64,000 nucleotides of DNA from Roseovarius salinarum (GTDB lineage Bacteria > Pseudomonadota > Alphaproteobacteria > Rhodobacterales > Rhodobacteraceae), in assembly GCF_002834145.1 (NCBI RefSeq), contig NZ_PHNT01000008.1, forward strand, positions 85,556-149,555. The letters run 5' to 3'. A model generated the notes under the pieces. That model did not search any database. It was not told the DNA's origin and saw only the letters and a list, made by a program, of their open reading frames with translations. The position numbers and the translations under genes are program-made. Shown here one piece after another: positions 16,830 to 25,308 of this stretch; the first letter of the stretch is position 1; every line of letters begins with the position of its first letter.

Positions 16830-17306
16830 ATGCCCGAGCCTTTCATGTCCTCGCTTCTTGAGCTCGAGGACGCGTGGATCGATTACAACGGCCACCTGAA
16901 CATGGGCTATTACACGGTGCTGTTCGACCGCGCCGCCGACGAGGCGTTCGAGGAACTGGGCTTCGGCCCGGCCTACCGCGCGGCCACGAACCACACCACG
17001 TTCTCGGCCGAGTTCCACATCCGCTACCTGCGCGAGATCAAGCCGGGGGACCGGGTGCGGGCCTCGTTCCAGCTGATCGACTGGGACGCCAAGCGCTTCC
17101 ACGCCTTCCAGCAGATGTACCACGAGGACGGATGGCTGGCCGCCACCGGCGAGGGTCTGACGCTGCACGTGGACCTGTCCGGCCCGCGCGTGGTGCCGAT
17201 GCCCGAGAACATCCGCGCGCGCGTCGAAACGATGGGACAGGCCCACGCCGCCCTGCCCCGGCCCGAGGGGTTGGGCAGCACGATCGGCATTCGCCGCAAG
17301 GGCTGA
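16830..17306 (+). CDS. Hotdog-fold acyl-CoA thioesterase (betainyl-CoA/4-hydroxybenzoyl-CoA thioesterase-like)
   Basis: A 158-residue single hotdog domain. The motif WIDYNGHLNMGYY (about residues 17-29) is the active-site start of the 4HBT family, and IRYLREIKPGD and KRFHAFQQMYHEDGWLAAT are typical of the group annotated as betainyl-CoA thioesterase in carnitine catabolism. No carnitine genes are adjacent, so the substrate is open. The ATG at 16830 follows AAAGGGAACCCGAG. It lies 27 bases after the preceding membrane protein. Confidence 0.75.
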   Translation: MPEPFMSSLLELEDAWIDYNGHLNMGYYTVLFDRAADEAFEELGFGPAYRAATNHTTFSAEFHIRYLREIKPGDRVRASFQLIDWDAKRFHAFQQMYHEDGWLAATGEGLTLHVDLSGPRVVPMPENIRARVETMGQAHAALPRPEGLGSTIGIRRKG

Positions 17307-17385
17307 CCGTGGCGGGGCTTTGCGCGGGCGAGCGCAGACGCTAGGATGCGGCGGCCACACCACCCAGCACACCGGACACCCCCGC

Positions 17386-17895
17386 ATGGCAGATTACGAA
17401 TACAGGGTTCTTCCCGCCCCCGAGAAACCGCGCAAGATGCCGGGCGTGAAAGGCAACGGAGAGCGTTTCGCGCGCTCGCTGCAGGAACTGATGAACGAGA
17501 TGGGCGCCGACGGCTGGGAATACCAGCGCGCCGACATCCTGCCATGCAGCGAACGCCATGGGATCACCGGCAGCCACACCGTCTATCGCAGCGTGCTGGT
17601 ATTCCGCCGTCCGCGCGACGCGCAGGGGGGGCCGGCCGTCACCCTGCCCGGGGCCACGGCAGAGCACGACCCGGCGGTGCCGCCGCTGGAGGTTCCGCCG
17701 CCCGATCCGTCGCAGACCGAGTCCGCGCCGCGGGCGGAGCCCCTCACCAGCACCGCCACGCAGGACGCCCCGCAGGACGCCGGCGACACGACCCCGGAAA
17801 CCGGGGACACGGCCGCGGATGCCGGGGACAACGCCCCGGATGCGGGGGACGAAACGGCGGAAACGCCGTCCGGCGAAGACCCGTCGCGGGGCTGA
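17386..17895 (+). CDS. DUF4177 domain protein with long acidic low-complexity tail
   Basis: The first 70 residues (MADYEYRVLPAPEKP, then MNEMGADGWEYQRAD and TVYRSVLVFRRP) form a DUF4177-type domain: a short protein in which a modified, tryptophan-centred WEY motif is conserved. Residues about 75-169 are a low-complexity proline/threonine/aspartate tail with imperfect DAGD-T/N-PE-GD units. The open frame extends upstream to 17320, but the family start is the ATG at 17386. Its TGA abuts the bolA stop. Function unknown. Confidence 0.65.
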   Translation: MADYEYRVLPAPEKPRKMPGVKGNGERFARSLQELMNEMGADGWEYQRADILPCSERHGITGSHTVYRSVLVFRRPRDAQGGPAVTLPGATAEHDPAVPPLEVPPPDPSQTESAPRAEPLTSTATQDAPQDAGDTTPETGDTAADAGDNAPDAGDETAETPSGEDPSRG

Positions 17896-18153
17896 TCAGC
17901 CGTCGAGGTCGAGCGCGAGCGCGTGCAGCCGCCCCAGCAGATCCGGCCCGAGCGCGGCATGCACCGCCCGGTGACGTTCGAGCCGGGACTTCTGCGCGAG
18001 CTCGGGCGCGCGCAGGCGGACACGAAAGTGCGACTCTCCGCCCTCGCGGTAGCCGGAATGGCCGCGGTGCGCTTCGCTTTCATCAATGATTTCAATATCA
18101 TGCACGGTGAACGCCTGCTCCAGCGCCGTGCGGATTTCCGCCGCCACACCCAT
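17896..18153 (-). CDS. bolA: BolA family protein
   Basis: An 85-residue BolA-like protein with the class II KH-like fold. The core SHFRVRLRAPEL and the conserved histidine-containing RLERHRAVHAALG match the family. BolA proteins partner monothiol glutaredoxins in iron-sulfur and redox signalling. It is divergent from the J-domain gene (75 bases between starts), a bolA-dnaJ-cobS-cobT neighbourhood common in Rhodobacteraceae. It is convergent with the DUF4177 gene, with stops abutting in TGATCA. Confidence 0.85.
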   Translation of the reverse strand: MGVAAEIRTALEQAFTVHDIEIIDESEAHRGHSGYREGGESHFRVRLRAPELAQKSRLERHRAVHAALGPDLLGRLHALALDLDG

Positions 18154-18228
18154 GGTTTTTTGCCACGCCCCCCTTCATTTTGCCGCCAATTAGCCTAAAC
18201 TCCCGGCTCCGAGTCGAAAAGGTGCCGC

Positions 18229-18852
18229 ATGTCCAAGACAGATCCATTCGGTTTCGATATGTCCGTGTCTTCCGCGAAGAAGAAGAACCCGCGCGGCCGG
18301 CGCGGGATGTCGGGGGCGTCCGAGACGTCCACGCGCGTCTGCGAACACGAGGGCTGCAACGAACCCGGCCTCTACCGCGCGCCCAAGGCGCCGGACGTAC
18401 TCGACGATTTCTACTGGTTCTGCAAGGAACACGTGCGCGAGTACAACAACAAGTGGAACTTCTTCGACGGCACGACCGAGGCCGAGCTGAACGCCCAGAT
18501 GTCCAAGGACAAGGTATGGGAGCGGGGCACGAAGAAGCTCAACGACCCCGAACAGCGCGCCTGGGCGCGGCTGGGTATCGAGGATCCGCACCAGGTGCTG
18601 GGCCAGAACGCCACCCGCAATCCCGGCAAGCAGGTGACCGGCACCCGCAAGCTGCCCCCGACCGAGCGGCAGGCGATCGAGATCCTCGAAGCCGAGGACA
18701 ACTGGAGCAAGGCGGAGGTGCGCAAGGCCTACAAGGCGCTCATCAAGGTGCTGCACCCCGACATGAACGGCGGCGACCGCAGCCAGGAAGAGCAGCTGCA
18801 AAAGGTCATGTGGGCCTGGGAGCAGATCAAGGGCAGCCGCAACTTCAAGTAG
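18229..18852 (+). CDS. J-domain (DnaJ-class) protein
   Basis: A 207-residue protein with a C-terminal J domain (about residues 143-205). It contains YKALIKVLHPDMNGGD with the essential HPD tripeptide that stimulates Hsp70 ATPase. The N-terminal part has a CxxxGC-type segment (VCEHEGCNEPGLYRAP) and a conserved YWFCKEHVREYN, possibly a small metal site. It lacks the G/F region and central zinc finger of DnaJ. Relatives sit directly upstream of cobS in related genomes; here a five-gene leftward cassette separates them. The ATG at 18229 follows AAAAGGTGCCGC. Confidence 0.85.
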   Translation: MSKTDPFGFDMSVSSAKKKNPRGRRGMSGASETSTRVCEHEGCNEPGLYRAPKAPDVLDDFYWFCKEHVREYNNKWNFFDGTTEAELNAQMSKDKVWERGTKKLNDPEQRAWARLGIEDPHQVLGQNATRNPGKQVTGTRKLPPTERQAIEILEAEDNWSKAEVRKAYKALIKVLHPDMNGGDRSQEEQLQKVMWAWEQIKGSRNFK

Positions 18853-18864
18853 GGCAACGCCGGC

Positions 18865-18928
18865 ACGGGGCCGCTGCCCCCGTCACCCTACAGGCAACTT
18901 GCGCGGGATATTTCGGGCAAGAGGAAAC
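18865..18928 (+). repeat. Dispersed 3' composite element, copy 2 (downstream of the J-domain gene)
   Basis: A hairpin ACGGGGC-CGCT-GCCCCCGT (18865-18883, one bulged C) begins 12 bases after the J-domain stop. It is followed by CGCGGGATATTT, CGG and GCAAGAGGAAA (18903-18928). Layout and sequence match the copies after glcB, cobT and recN. The rest of this 173-base gap (to 19025) is GC-rich with no recognisable gene. Confidence 0.55.
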
Positions 18929-19025
18929 AGGGGGGTGTGCGGCCCCGGGAGACTGCGGTGCCGGTCGCGGCGCCAGAACGGATCCTGCCCGGTTAAGCGG
19001 CCCCCGGGGCGCGGTGGGGGCAAGG

Positions 19026-19448
19026 TCACTCCAGCCTGGCATCCATGGTGATCTCGGCGTTCACCAGCTTCGAGATCGGGCATCCCTTCTTGGCATCCTG
19101 CGCCGCTTGCTGGAAGGTTCCACCGTCGGCGTCCGGGACCTTGGCCGTGACGTCGAGGTGGATGGCCGTGACGGCAAATCCGCCGTCGCGGTTTTCGAGC
19201 GTCACGTCGGCGCGGGTTTCGATCCGGTCGGGCACGAGCTGGCGTTCACCGAGCATCATAGACAGCGCCATCGAGAAACAGCCCGCGTGGGCCGCACCGA
19301 TCAGTTCCTCCGGGTTGCTGCCCTGCGAATCCTCGAAGCGGCTGCCGAAACCATAGGCCACGTCCCTCAGGGCTCCGCTTTCGGTGGAGACGCGGCCCGT
19401 GCCGGTCCGCAGATCCCCGCTCCATTCGGCCGTTCCACGACGTTTCAT
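19026..19448 (-). CDS. osmC: OsmC family peroxiredoxin
   Basis: A 140-residue OsmC-type hydroperoxide reductase. The two redox cysteines are in AAHAGCFSMALS (about residue 52) and KKGCPISKLV (about 118), and the catalytic pocket segment GSNPEELIGAAHA is conserved. It detoxifies organic peroxides in the cytoplasm. The ATG (19448-19446) follows AAGGAGGCATCG; upstream in-frame ATGs are ignored because this start sits on the ribosome binding site. It is the last gene of the leftward sigma factor/anti-sigma/fasciclin/MsrB set, suggesting an oxidative-stress role for the cassette. Confidence 0.88.
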   Translation of the reverse strand: MKRRGTAEWSGDLRTGTGRVSTESGALRDVAYGFGSRFEDSQGSNPEELIGAAHAGCFSMALSMMLGERQLVPDRIETRADVTLENRDGGFAVTAIHLDVTAKVPDADGGTFQQAAQDAKKGCPISKLVNAEITMDARLE

Positions 19449-19500
19449 CGATGCCTCCTTCGTCACAAGTGGGCGTTGCGCCCACCCTGACACGCGTCCC

Positions 19501-19520
19501 GCCCCCTCTTTCAAGGGGGC
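19501..19520 (-). terminator. GC hairpin between msrB and osmC (possible terminator or attenuator)
   Basis: GCCCCCT and AGGGGGC form a perfect 7-bp stem around a 6-base loop in the gap between msrB (stop 19566) and osmC (start 19448). No T-run follows, so termination would be weak or Rho-assisted. Partial read-through into osmC is plausible. Confidence 0.35.
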
Positions 19521-19565
19521 GCGCGATCCGCTTGGTCAGGCCCGGCGGGACGTCGCCCGGCGTGC

Positions 19566-20057
19566 TCAGGCCGGTTTGAACACCAGCGCCACACCGTTGA
19601 TGCAGTGGCGCTTGCCGGTCGGCTCGGGGCCGTCGTCGAAGATGTGGCCCATGTGGCTGCCGCAGCGGCTGCAGTGGCATTCGGTGCGCGTGTAGAACAG
19701 CTTGCGATCGGGCTTCGTGCCGATGGCGCCGTCCAGCGCCTTGTAGAAGCTCGGCCATCCGGTTCCGCTGTCGAACTTGTGTTTCGACGAATACAGCGCC
19801 TGGTCACAACCCTTGCAGTGATAGAGGCCGGGCTCGTAGAGCTTGTCGAGGGGCGACGAGAAGGCGGCTTCTGTGCCCTCCTCGCGCATCACGCGGTATT
19901 CGAGGTCCGTCAACATGGCGCGCCACTCGGCCTCGGTGCGGGTCACTTCGAACTCACCCGCGGCCGCAGCGGCCGGCCGGGGGTTCATGGCCCGCACGGC
20001 GACCGGGATCATGCCGCTTGCGACAAGCGCGCCGGTCACGAAATTGCGGCGTTTCAT
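19566..20057 (-). CDS. msrB: Peptide-methionine (R)-S-oxide reductase, Tat-exported MsrB
   Basis: A 163-residue MsrB that reduces methionine-R-sulfoxide in proteins. The N-terminus MKRRNFVTGALVASG is a twin-arginine signal (RRNFVTG), so the enzyme is expected to act in the periplasm. Zinc cysteines are in CKGC and CSRC and the catalytic cysteine is Cys152 in RHCINGVAL. FDSGTGWPSF is the substrate-binding signature. The ATG (20057-20055) follows GAAAGGAGCCACC. It lies between fasciclin and OsmC genes in one orientation, consistent with envelope oxidative-stress repair. Confidence 0.92.
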   Translation of the reverse strand: MKRRNFVTGALVASGMIPVAVRAMNPRPAAAAAGEFEVTRTEAEWRAMLTDLEYRVMREEGTEAAFSSPLDKLYEPGLYHCKGCDQALYSSKHKFDSGTGWPSFYKALDGAIGTKPDRKLFYTRTECHCSRCGSHMGHIFDDGPEPTGKRHCINGVALVFKPA

Positions 20058-20100
20058 GGTGGCTCCTTTCGGTCAATGTCTTGCGATCAGGATGGGGTGT

Positions 20101-20129
20101 GGGGACCGGGGCGGCAAGGCCCCGGCCCC
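20101..20129 (-). other. Strong GC hairpin between the fasciclin gene and msrB
   Basis: GGGGACCGGGGC (20101-20112) pairs with GCCCCGGCCCC (20119-20129) apart from one unpaired base, closing on a 6-base loop. It follows the fasciclin stop by about 18 bases on the minus strand. There is no T-tract, so it may be a Rho-dependent pause, a transcript-stabilising 3' structure, or part of the msrB leader. Confidence 0.35.
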
Positions 20130-20146
20130 GCACAATTCGGTGAGCG

Positions 20147-20719
20147 TTACTGCCTGGGCGGCAGGATCACCCGGTCCACGACGTGGATGACGCCGTTGGA
20201 CTGCTTGACGTCCGCGATCGTCACGTTGATCTCGCGGCCGCGCTCGTCGGTCAGCGTGATCTCGTCGCCGTTGTAGGTGGCCTCCAGCGTGCAGCCGCCC
20301 ACGGTGGGCACCTCGTGCATGCCGCCGTCGTCGTCGACCATGCCCTTGATGTCCATCGCCATGGCGTCCGCGGCGACGACGTGGCAGGTCAGGATCTGCT
20401 TGAGCTGGCCTTTCGCCTCGGGCTGAAGCAGCGCCTCGACGGTGCCGTCGCGCAGCATGCCAAAGGCTTCATCGGTGGGCGCGAAAACGGTGAACGGCCC
20501 TTCCGAATTTAGCGTTTCGACAAGACCCGCGGCCTTGACGGCGGTCACGAGGGTTTCGTGGTCGGCCGAGTTCACGGCGTTTTCCACGATGGTCTTGTCG
20601 GGGGACATCGGCGCGCCGCCAACCATCGGGTTGCCGGTCTCCGAATGGCTCCCGGCAAAACCCGCGGTGGCGGCCAGCACGATGGCGGATGTGGTTGCGG
20701 TGAATGTCTTGCTGAACAT
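20147..20719 (-). CDS. Exported fasciclin-domain protein
   Basis: A 190-residue protein with a Sec signal peptide (residues 1-23, cleavage near AGFAGSHS) and one fasciclin (FAS1) domain at about residues 42-188. The FAS1 H1 and H2 motifs are TVFAPTDEAFGML and NGVIHVVDRVILP. FAS1 proteins are secreted or periplasmic and often adhesive. The closest functional parallel is the mycobacterial SigK-RskA system, whose main targets are the FAS1 proteins MPT70 and MPT83. Here a SigK-like sigma factor and RskA-like anti-sigma factor lie directly upstream in the same orientation. The ATG (20719-20717) follows AAGGGAGACCAAACC. Confidence 0.88.
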   Translation of the reverse strand: MFSKTFTATTSAIVLAATAGFAGSHSETGNPMVGGAPMSPDKTIVENAVNSADHETLVTAVKAAGLVETLNSEGPFTVFAPTDEAFGMLRDGTVEALLQPEAKGQLKQILTCHVVAADAMAMDIKGMVDDDGGMHEVPTVGGCTLEATYNGDEITLTDERGREINVTIADVKQSNGVIHVVDRVILPPRQ

Positions 20720-20740
20720 GGTTTGGTCTCCCTTGTTGCC

Positions 20741-20759
20741 CCCGGGCCCCTTGCCCGGG
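20741..20759 (-). other. Perfect hairpin in the fasciclin leader
   Basis: CCCGGGC and GCCCGGG form a 7-bp stem around five bases, ending about 9 bases upstream of the fasciclin ribosome binding site. It could terminate some anti-sigma transcripts or shape the leader of the fasciclin mRNA. No T-run is present. Confidence 0.35.
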
Positions 20760-20769
20760 ATCACGCGAA

Positions 20770-20798
20770 GACACGCAAGGTGCCCCCCGGGAGTTTCA
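20770..20798 (-). promoter_or_regulatory. Candidate ECF-type promoter for the fasciclin gene
   Basis: On the minus strand TGAAAC (20798-20793) and CGTGTC (20775-20770) are spaced by 17 bases, the geometry of ECF sigma promoters with an AAC-type -35. The leader would be roughly 45 bases. It lies just downstream of the anti-sigma stop. A clear second copy before the sigma gene was not found (TGAAAT is present at 22190-22195 but its -10 partner is weak). Confidence 0.3.
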
Positions 20799-20818
20799 GC
20801 GGTTGCGGAAACGCGCGG

Positions 20819-21523
20819 TCACGAGTCCGTGATCTGCCCCACGGCAAGGACGTCGCCCGTGGGTGCGCCCGTGGGCGAGCCGCCGGGCGGTTCGTCGGAA
20901 ATCGCCAGCGTGCCACCGGCCAGCCGGTCGCGCAGGTCGGGCGAGACGGGCAGTTCGGCCTCCGGATCGTCGGGCAGCACGCCAAGCGAAACCGGCGCGT
21001 CGTCGCCGGCAATCAGCCACAGTTCCAGGGCGCGTCCCGGACGCGGTCCGCCCCGCCGGCGATCCACGTAAAGCGTGCCGTCCTCGGCATCAAAGGCGGC
21101 CTCGACCAGAAGGCTCTCGTCCTCCGCGGCCACCTCGGCGACATACGCCGGGTCGCCCGGCCGTGTCGGGCCGGTGTCCAGAACGCCGGTGACAACCGCG
21201 AGCGCAACGATCAGCACGCAGGCCGCGGCCGCGCCGGCCAGCAGCCGCCATAGCCCGTGGCCGGCCCGGCCCGCGCCCTGTTCGGGGCCGAAGATCTGCG
21301 CCTCGAGCGCGGGCAGAACGCGCGCGGGCGGCGCGACCGGCGCGATATCCTCTGTCAGACCGGCGAAGTCCTCCTGCCACCGGGCGACCAACGCACGCAG
21401 CTCAGGGTCCTGCGACAGTCGCGACTCGAAGGCCGCCCGCTCGTCCGGCGGCAGCAGCCCGAGGGCGTATTCGCCAGCGAGGACCTCGTCCTCGTCGCGT
21501 TCCGGTATGTCATGGTCGCTCAT
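20819..21523 (-). CDS. Anti-sigma factor, RskA-type
   Basis: A 234-residue single-pass membrane protein. The cytoplasmic part (about residues 1-88) carries the conserved GEYALGLLPPDERAAFESRL of anti-sigma-K proteins. It lacks the HxxxCxxC zinc motif. A transmembrane helix lies at about 91-115 (LLAGAAAACVLIVALAVVTG) and a periplasmic RskA C-terminal domain follows (EALYVDRR-like, LWLIAGDDAPVSLGVL). Its ATG (21523-21521) overlaps the sigma factor stop (ATGA), the classic coupled arrangement. It would hold the sigma factor at the membrane until an envelope signal triggers proteolysis. Confidence 0.85.
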   Translation of the reverse strand: MSDHDIPERDEDEVLAGEYALGLLPPDERAAFESRLSQDPELRALVARWQEDFAGLTEDIAPVAPPARVLPALEAQIFGPEQGAGRAGHGLWRLLAGAAAACVLIVALAVVTGVLDTGPTRPGDPAYVAEVAAEDESLLVEAAFDAEDGTLYVDRRRGGPRPGRALELWLIAGDDAPVSLGVLPDDPEAELPVSPDLRDRLAGGTLAISDEPPGGSPTGAPTGDVLAVGQITDS

Positions 21524-22062
21524 CGCGACAGACACTCCCTGAGTTTCAGCAGGCTGCGGCGCAGCCAGGTTCGCATCGTGTTGAGCGGCACTTCGAACCG
21601 CTCGGCCAGATCTGCATAGGTCTCGCCCTGCAGGTAGGCGCGGCGCACGGCCTCGGCACGCGCGGCCTCAAGTTCTTCGAAACAGGCGACCAGCCTGTCT
21701 CGTTGCGCCGTGCGCATCACCTGCCCCTCCGGCCCGGGGCGGTCGTCGGCCAGTTCGGCCGCCTCGTCCAGGCCGCCCTGCCCGGCACGGCGCCGACGCA
21801 GCCGGTCGATCGCATGGTTCCGCGCCAGTGTGATGAGCCAGGTCATCGGACTCAGCCCGTTGGCCTGATAACGGCCGGCATTGTCCCAGACCTTGACGAA
21901 GATGTCCTGGAGGGCGTCTTCGGCCTCGGCCCGATCACTCAAGATACGCAGCGCAATGCCGAAAAGTTTCGCGGAGGTGTGCCGATAAAGCTGGCGGAAC
22001 GCCCCTCGGTCACCGGTGGCGACCCGGGAAAGCAGTGACTCGATTTCTTCAGGTGTCGCCAT
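21520..22062 (-). CDS. ECF sigma factor, SigK-like
   Basis: About 180 residues: sigma region 2 at about 20-90 ([41 protein letters not shown]) and region 4 at about 125-175 ([39 protein letters not shown], helix-turn-helix, shown in part). It should direct RNA polymerase to envelope-stress promoters. The frame is open to 22188, but region 2 begins just after the ATG at 22062, which follows AAGGGGGCGGA. An ATG at 22089 is the alternative. It is coupled to the RskA-type gene and divergent from cobS. Assignment to the SigK group rests on its partner and the downstream fasciclin gene. Confidence 0.85.
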   Translation of the reverse strand: MATPEEIESLLSRVATGDRGAFRQLYRHTSAKLFGIALRILSDRAEAEDALQDIFVKVWDNAGRYQANGLSPMTWLITLARNHAIDRLRRRRAGQGGLDEAAELADDRPGPEGQVMRTAQRDRLVACFEELEAARAEAVRRAYLQGETYADLAERFEVPLNTMRTWLRRSLLKLRECLSR

Positions 22063-22205
22063 TGCGTCGAATCCGCCCCCTTGGTCCATTCCTAGGGGAT
22101 GCACGCGCGCGACGCCAGCACCCTGCCTCTTTTCCTTGCTCTTGCCGGACATATGTTGCACCACGAGCCGAAAATCAGAGGACCCCATTTCAAAGGACTG
22201 CGCGC

Positions 22206-23192
22206 ATGGCTGACGGACACACCGAGATGACCGCGAAACCGACCGAGGACATTTCCGTCCGCGAGGTTTTCGGCATCGACACAGACATGATCGTCAAGGG
22301 CTTCGCGGATGGCAGCGAGCGGGTGCCCGATCTCGACAGCACCTACAAGTTCGACGCCGACACGACGCTGGCGATCCTCGCCGGCTTCTCGCACAACCGC
22401 CGCGTGATGATCCAGGGCTACCACGGCACCGGCAAGTCCACCCACATCGAGCAGGTGGCCGCGCGGCTGAACTGGCCCTGCGTGCGCGTGAACCTCGACA
22501 GCCATATCAGCCGGATCGACCTGATCGGCAAGGACGCGATCAAGCTGCGCGACGGCAAGCAGGTGACCGAATTCCACGAGGGCATCCTGCCCTGGGCGCT
22601 GCGCAATCCCACCGCGATCGTGTTCGACGAATACGACGCGGGCCGCGCCGACGTCATGTTCGTCATCCAGCGCGTGCTGGAAGCCGACGGCAAGCTGACG
22701 CTGCTGGACCAGAACGAGGTGATCACGCCACACCCGTCGTTCCGGCTCTTTGCCACCTCCAACACCGTGGGCCTGGGCGACACCACCGGCCTTTACCACG
22801 GCACGCAGCAGATCAACCAGGGCCAGATGGACCGCTGGAGCCTCGTGGCCACGCTCAACTACCTCAGCCACGACGCGGAAACCAACATCGTGCTGGCCAA
22901 GAACCCGGTGTTCAACACCGCCGAGGGGCGCAAGACCGTCAGCCAGATGGTGACGGTGGCCGACCTGTCGCGCACCGCCTTCATGAACGGCGAGCTGTCC
23001 ACGGTCATGAGCCCGCGCACGGTGATCACCTGGGCGCAGAACGCGACCATCTTCCGCGACGTGGGCTATGCCTTCCGGCTGACCTTCCTCAACAAGTGCG
23101 ACGAGCTCGAGCGCCAGACGGTGGCCGAGTTCTACCAGCGCTGCTTCGACGAGGAGCTGCCCGAGAGCGCGGCGAACCTGAGCCTGGCTTGA
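22206..23192 (+). CDS. cobS: Cobaltochelatase subunit CobS
   Basis: A 328-residue AAA+ ATPase of the aerobic cobaltochelatase (CobNST), which inserts cobalt into hydrogenobyrinic acid a,c-diamide for vitamin B12. Walker A is GYHGTGKST (residues 71-79) and Walker B is AIVFDEYD. The N-terminal [13 protein letters not shown] is a CobS hallmark. The ATG at 22206 follows AAAGGA; earlier in-frame starts lie in the divergent sigma gene leader. cobT follows after 86 bases. cobN is not in the window. Confidence 0.95.
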   Translation: MADGHTEMTAKPTEDISVREVFGIDTDMIVKGFADGSERVPDLDSTYKFDADTTLAILAGFSHNRRVMIQGYHGTGKSTHIEQVAARLNWPCVRVNLDSHISRIDLIGKDAIKLRDGKQVTEFHEGILPWALRNPTAIVFDEYDAGRADVMFVIQRVLEADGKLTLLDQNEVITPHPSFRLFATSNTVGLGDTTGLYHGTQQINQGQMDRWSLVATLNYLSHDAETNIVLAKNPVFNTAEGRKTVSQMVTVADLSRTAFMNGELSTVMSPRTVITWAQNATIFRDVGYAFRLTFLNKCDELERQTVAEFYQRCFDEELPESAANLSLA

Positions 23193-23278
23193 ACGGGCCC
23201 ACGCCCACCCGGTGCTTGCGCGCCGTTTTCGCGAGAAAGCCCGCAAGGGCCGACAAGCGTCGCGCCGCGAGGAGATAG

Positions 23279-25156
23279 ATGACCAAACCCGCAGACAACC
23301 CCGCCGACCCGTTCAAGAAGGCGCTGGCCCACGCCACCAAGGTGATGGCGGACGACCCGGACCTGAACGTCAGCTACTCGGTGGATCCCGCCGGCGTGTC
23401 GGGCGATTCCATGCGCCTGCCGCAGGTCAGCCGCCGCATGTCGCGCGAGGAGGTTCTGCAGGCCCGCGGCACGGCAGACGCGCTGGCGCTGCGCCACAAG
23501 TACCACGACGACGGGCTGCACGCCCGGTACCGCCCGCAGGGCGAGATGGCGCGCGCGCTCTACGAGGCGATGGAGACGGCGCGCTGCGAAGCCGTGGGCG
23601 CCCGCGAGATGCCCGGAACCGCCGGCAACATCGACGCGCGCATCGAGGCCGACGCGCGCGCCAAGGGCTACGACCAGATCACCGAGGCCGGCGAGGCCCC
23701 CCTGCCCGTCGCCGCCGGGTACATGATCCGGCACCTGGCCACCGGGCGCGAGCTGCCCCCCTCGGCGCGCAACGTGAAGGACCTCTGGGAAGGCTTCATC
23801 GAATCCCATGCCGGCACCACGCTGGAAGAGCTGCAGGCCCGCCTCGACGACCAGGGCGCCTTCGCGAAGTTCGCCCGCCAGGTCATCACCGACCTCGGGT
23901 ACGGCGACCAGCTGGGCGAGGATCCCGACGCCCCGGAAGAAGAGGACGAGGACCAGGCCGAGGAAGCCGGCGAGGAGGAGCAGGAACCCGACAGCGCCGG
24001 CGAGGAGGACTCCGAGCCCGAGGAGGCCGACGCGGAGTCCCAGCAAAGCCAGGAGGACCAGCAGGACGCCGCGCAGGCCCAGATCAGCGTCGACGAGATG
24101 GCCGAGGACGAGATGTCCGAGGAGACCGAGCTGCCCGAGGGCGAGGCGCCAATGGAGCCGCCGGCGCCGCAGCCCGTCTCGGAAGCCGACCCGGACTACG
24201 CCGTGTTCTCCGACGATCACGACGAGGAGATCCGCGCCGAGGACCTGGCCGAACCGGTCGAGCTGGAGCGCCTGCGCGCCTTCCTCGACCAGCAGCTCGA
24301 GCCGCTGAAGGGCGCCGTGGGGCGGCTGGCCAACAAGCTTCAGCGCCGGCTGCAGGCACAACAGAACCGCGCCTGGGAATTCGACCGCGAGGAAGGCATC
24401 CTCGACGCCGGGCGACTGGCGCGGATCGTGGCCAACCCGACGACGCCGCTGAGCTTCAAGGTGGAAAAGGACACCGAGTTCCGCGACACCGTGGTCACGC
24501 TGCTGCTGGACAACTCGGGCTCGATGCGCGGCCGGCCCATCTCCATCGCCGCGGTCTGCGCCGACGTGCTGGCACGCACGCTGGAACGCTGCGACGTCAA
24601 GGTCGAGGTGCTGGGCTTCACCACCCGCGCGTGGAAGGGCGGGCAGGCCCGCGAGAAATGGCTGGCCGACGGCCGCCCGCAGCTGCCCGGCCGCCTGAAC
24701 GACCTGCGCCACATCATCTACAAGGGCGCGGACGCGCCGATGCGGCGCACGCGCCAGAACCTCGGCCTGATGATGAAGGAGGGGTTGCTCAAGGAGAACA
24801 TCGACGGCGAGGCGCTGGAATGGGCGCACCGCCGGATGCTGCGCCGGCCCGAGGCGCGCAAGATCCTGATGGTGATCTCGGACGGCGCGCCGGTCGACGA
24901 TTCCACGCTGTCGGTCAACCCGGCCAATTACCTGGAAAAGCACCTGCGCGACGTCATCGACATGGTCGAACGCCGCCGGCAGGTGGAGCTGCTGGCCATC
25001 GGCATCGGCCACGACGTCACCCGCTACTACGACCGCGCGGTGACGATCACCGACGCCGACCAGCTGGCCGGCGCGATGACCGAGCAGCTGGCCGCGCTCT
25101 TCGACAGCGACCCGCGGGCACGCGCGCGGGTCATGGGGATCCGCAAGGCGATGTGA
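23279..25156 (+). CDS. cobT: Cobaltochelatase subunit CobT
   Basis: A 625-residue partner of CobS. A conserved N-terminal domain is followed by a very acidic linker (about residues 215-320, glutamate/aspartate/glutamine-rich). A C-terminal von Willebrand A domain has the MIDAS motif D411-x-S413-x-S415 in [11 protein letters not shown]. The VWA domain docks the CobS/CobT ring on CobN in the known mechanism. The ATG at 23279 follows GAGGAGATAG. Copy 3 of the dispersed 3' element begins 21 bases after the stop. Confidence 0.95.
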   Translation: MTKPADNPADPFKKALAHATKVMADDPDLNVSYSVDPAGVSGDSMRLPQVSRRMSREEVLQARGTADALALRHKYHDDGLHARYRPQGEMARALYEAMETARCEAVGAREMPGTAGNIDARIEADARAKGYDQITEAGEAPLPVAAGYMIRHLATGRELPPSARNVKDLWEGFIESHAGTTLEELQARLDDQGAFAKFARQVITDLGYGDQLGEDPDAPEEEDEDQAEEAGEEEQEPDSAGEEDSEPEEADAESQQSQEDQQDAAQAQISVDEMAEDEMSEETELPEGEAPMEPPAPQPVSEADPDYAVFSDDHDEEIRAEDLAEPVELERLRAFLDQQLEPLKGAVGRLANKLQRRLQAQQNRAWEFDREEGILDAGRLARIVANPTTPLSFKVEKDTEFRDTVVTLLLDNSGSMRGRPISIAAVCADVLARTLERCDVKVEVLGFTTRAWKGGQAREKWLADGRPQLPGRLNDLRHIIYKGADAPMRRTRQNLGLMMKEGLLKENIDGEALEWAHRRMLRRPEARKILMVISDGAPVDDSTLSVNPANYLEKHLRDVIDMVERRRQVELLAIGIGHDVTRYYDRAVTITDADQLAGAMTEQLAALFDSDPRARARVMGIRKAM

Positions 25157-25177
25157 CCGCCCCGGCGGGTGGGGCGC

Positions 25178-25217
25178 GCCGGCCGCCGCCGGCCGGGGTA
25201 TTTCCAGCCACATCAAG
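25178..25217 (+). repeat. Dispersed 3' composite element, copy 3 (downstream of cobT, degenerate)
   Basis: A hairpin GCCGGC-CGCC-GCCGGC (25178-25193) is followed directly by CCGGGGTATTT, then CCAGCCACATCAAG. The core CCGGGGTATTT is well kept, while the GCAAGATGAA part is degraded. It is located and oriented as in the other copies. Confidence 0.45.
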
Positions 25218-25308
25218 CGGCGGACCACTCCGGCGCAGACGGGCGCGATTGATCTTCGCCCGCTCGTTCACTAGCACGTAGGGATCCGGCCGGATGCAGG
25301 AGGCACGC

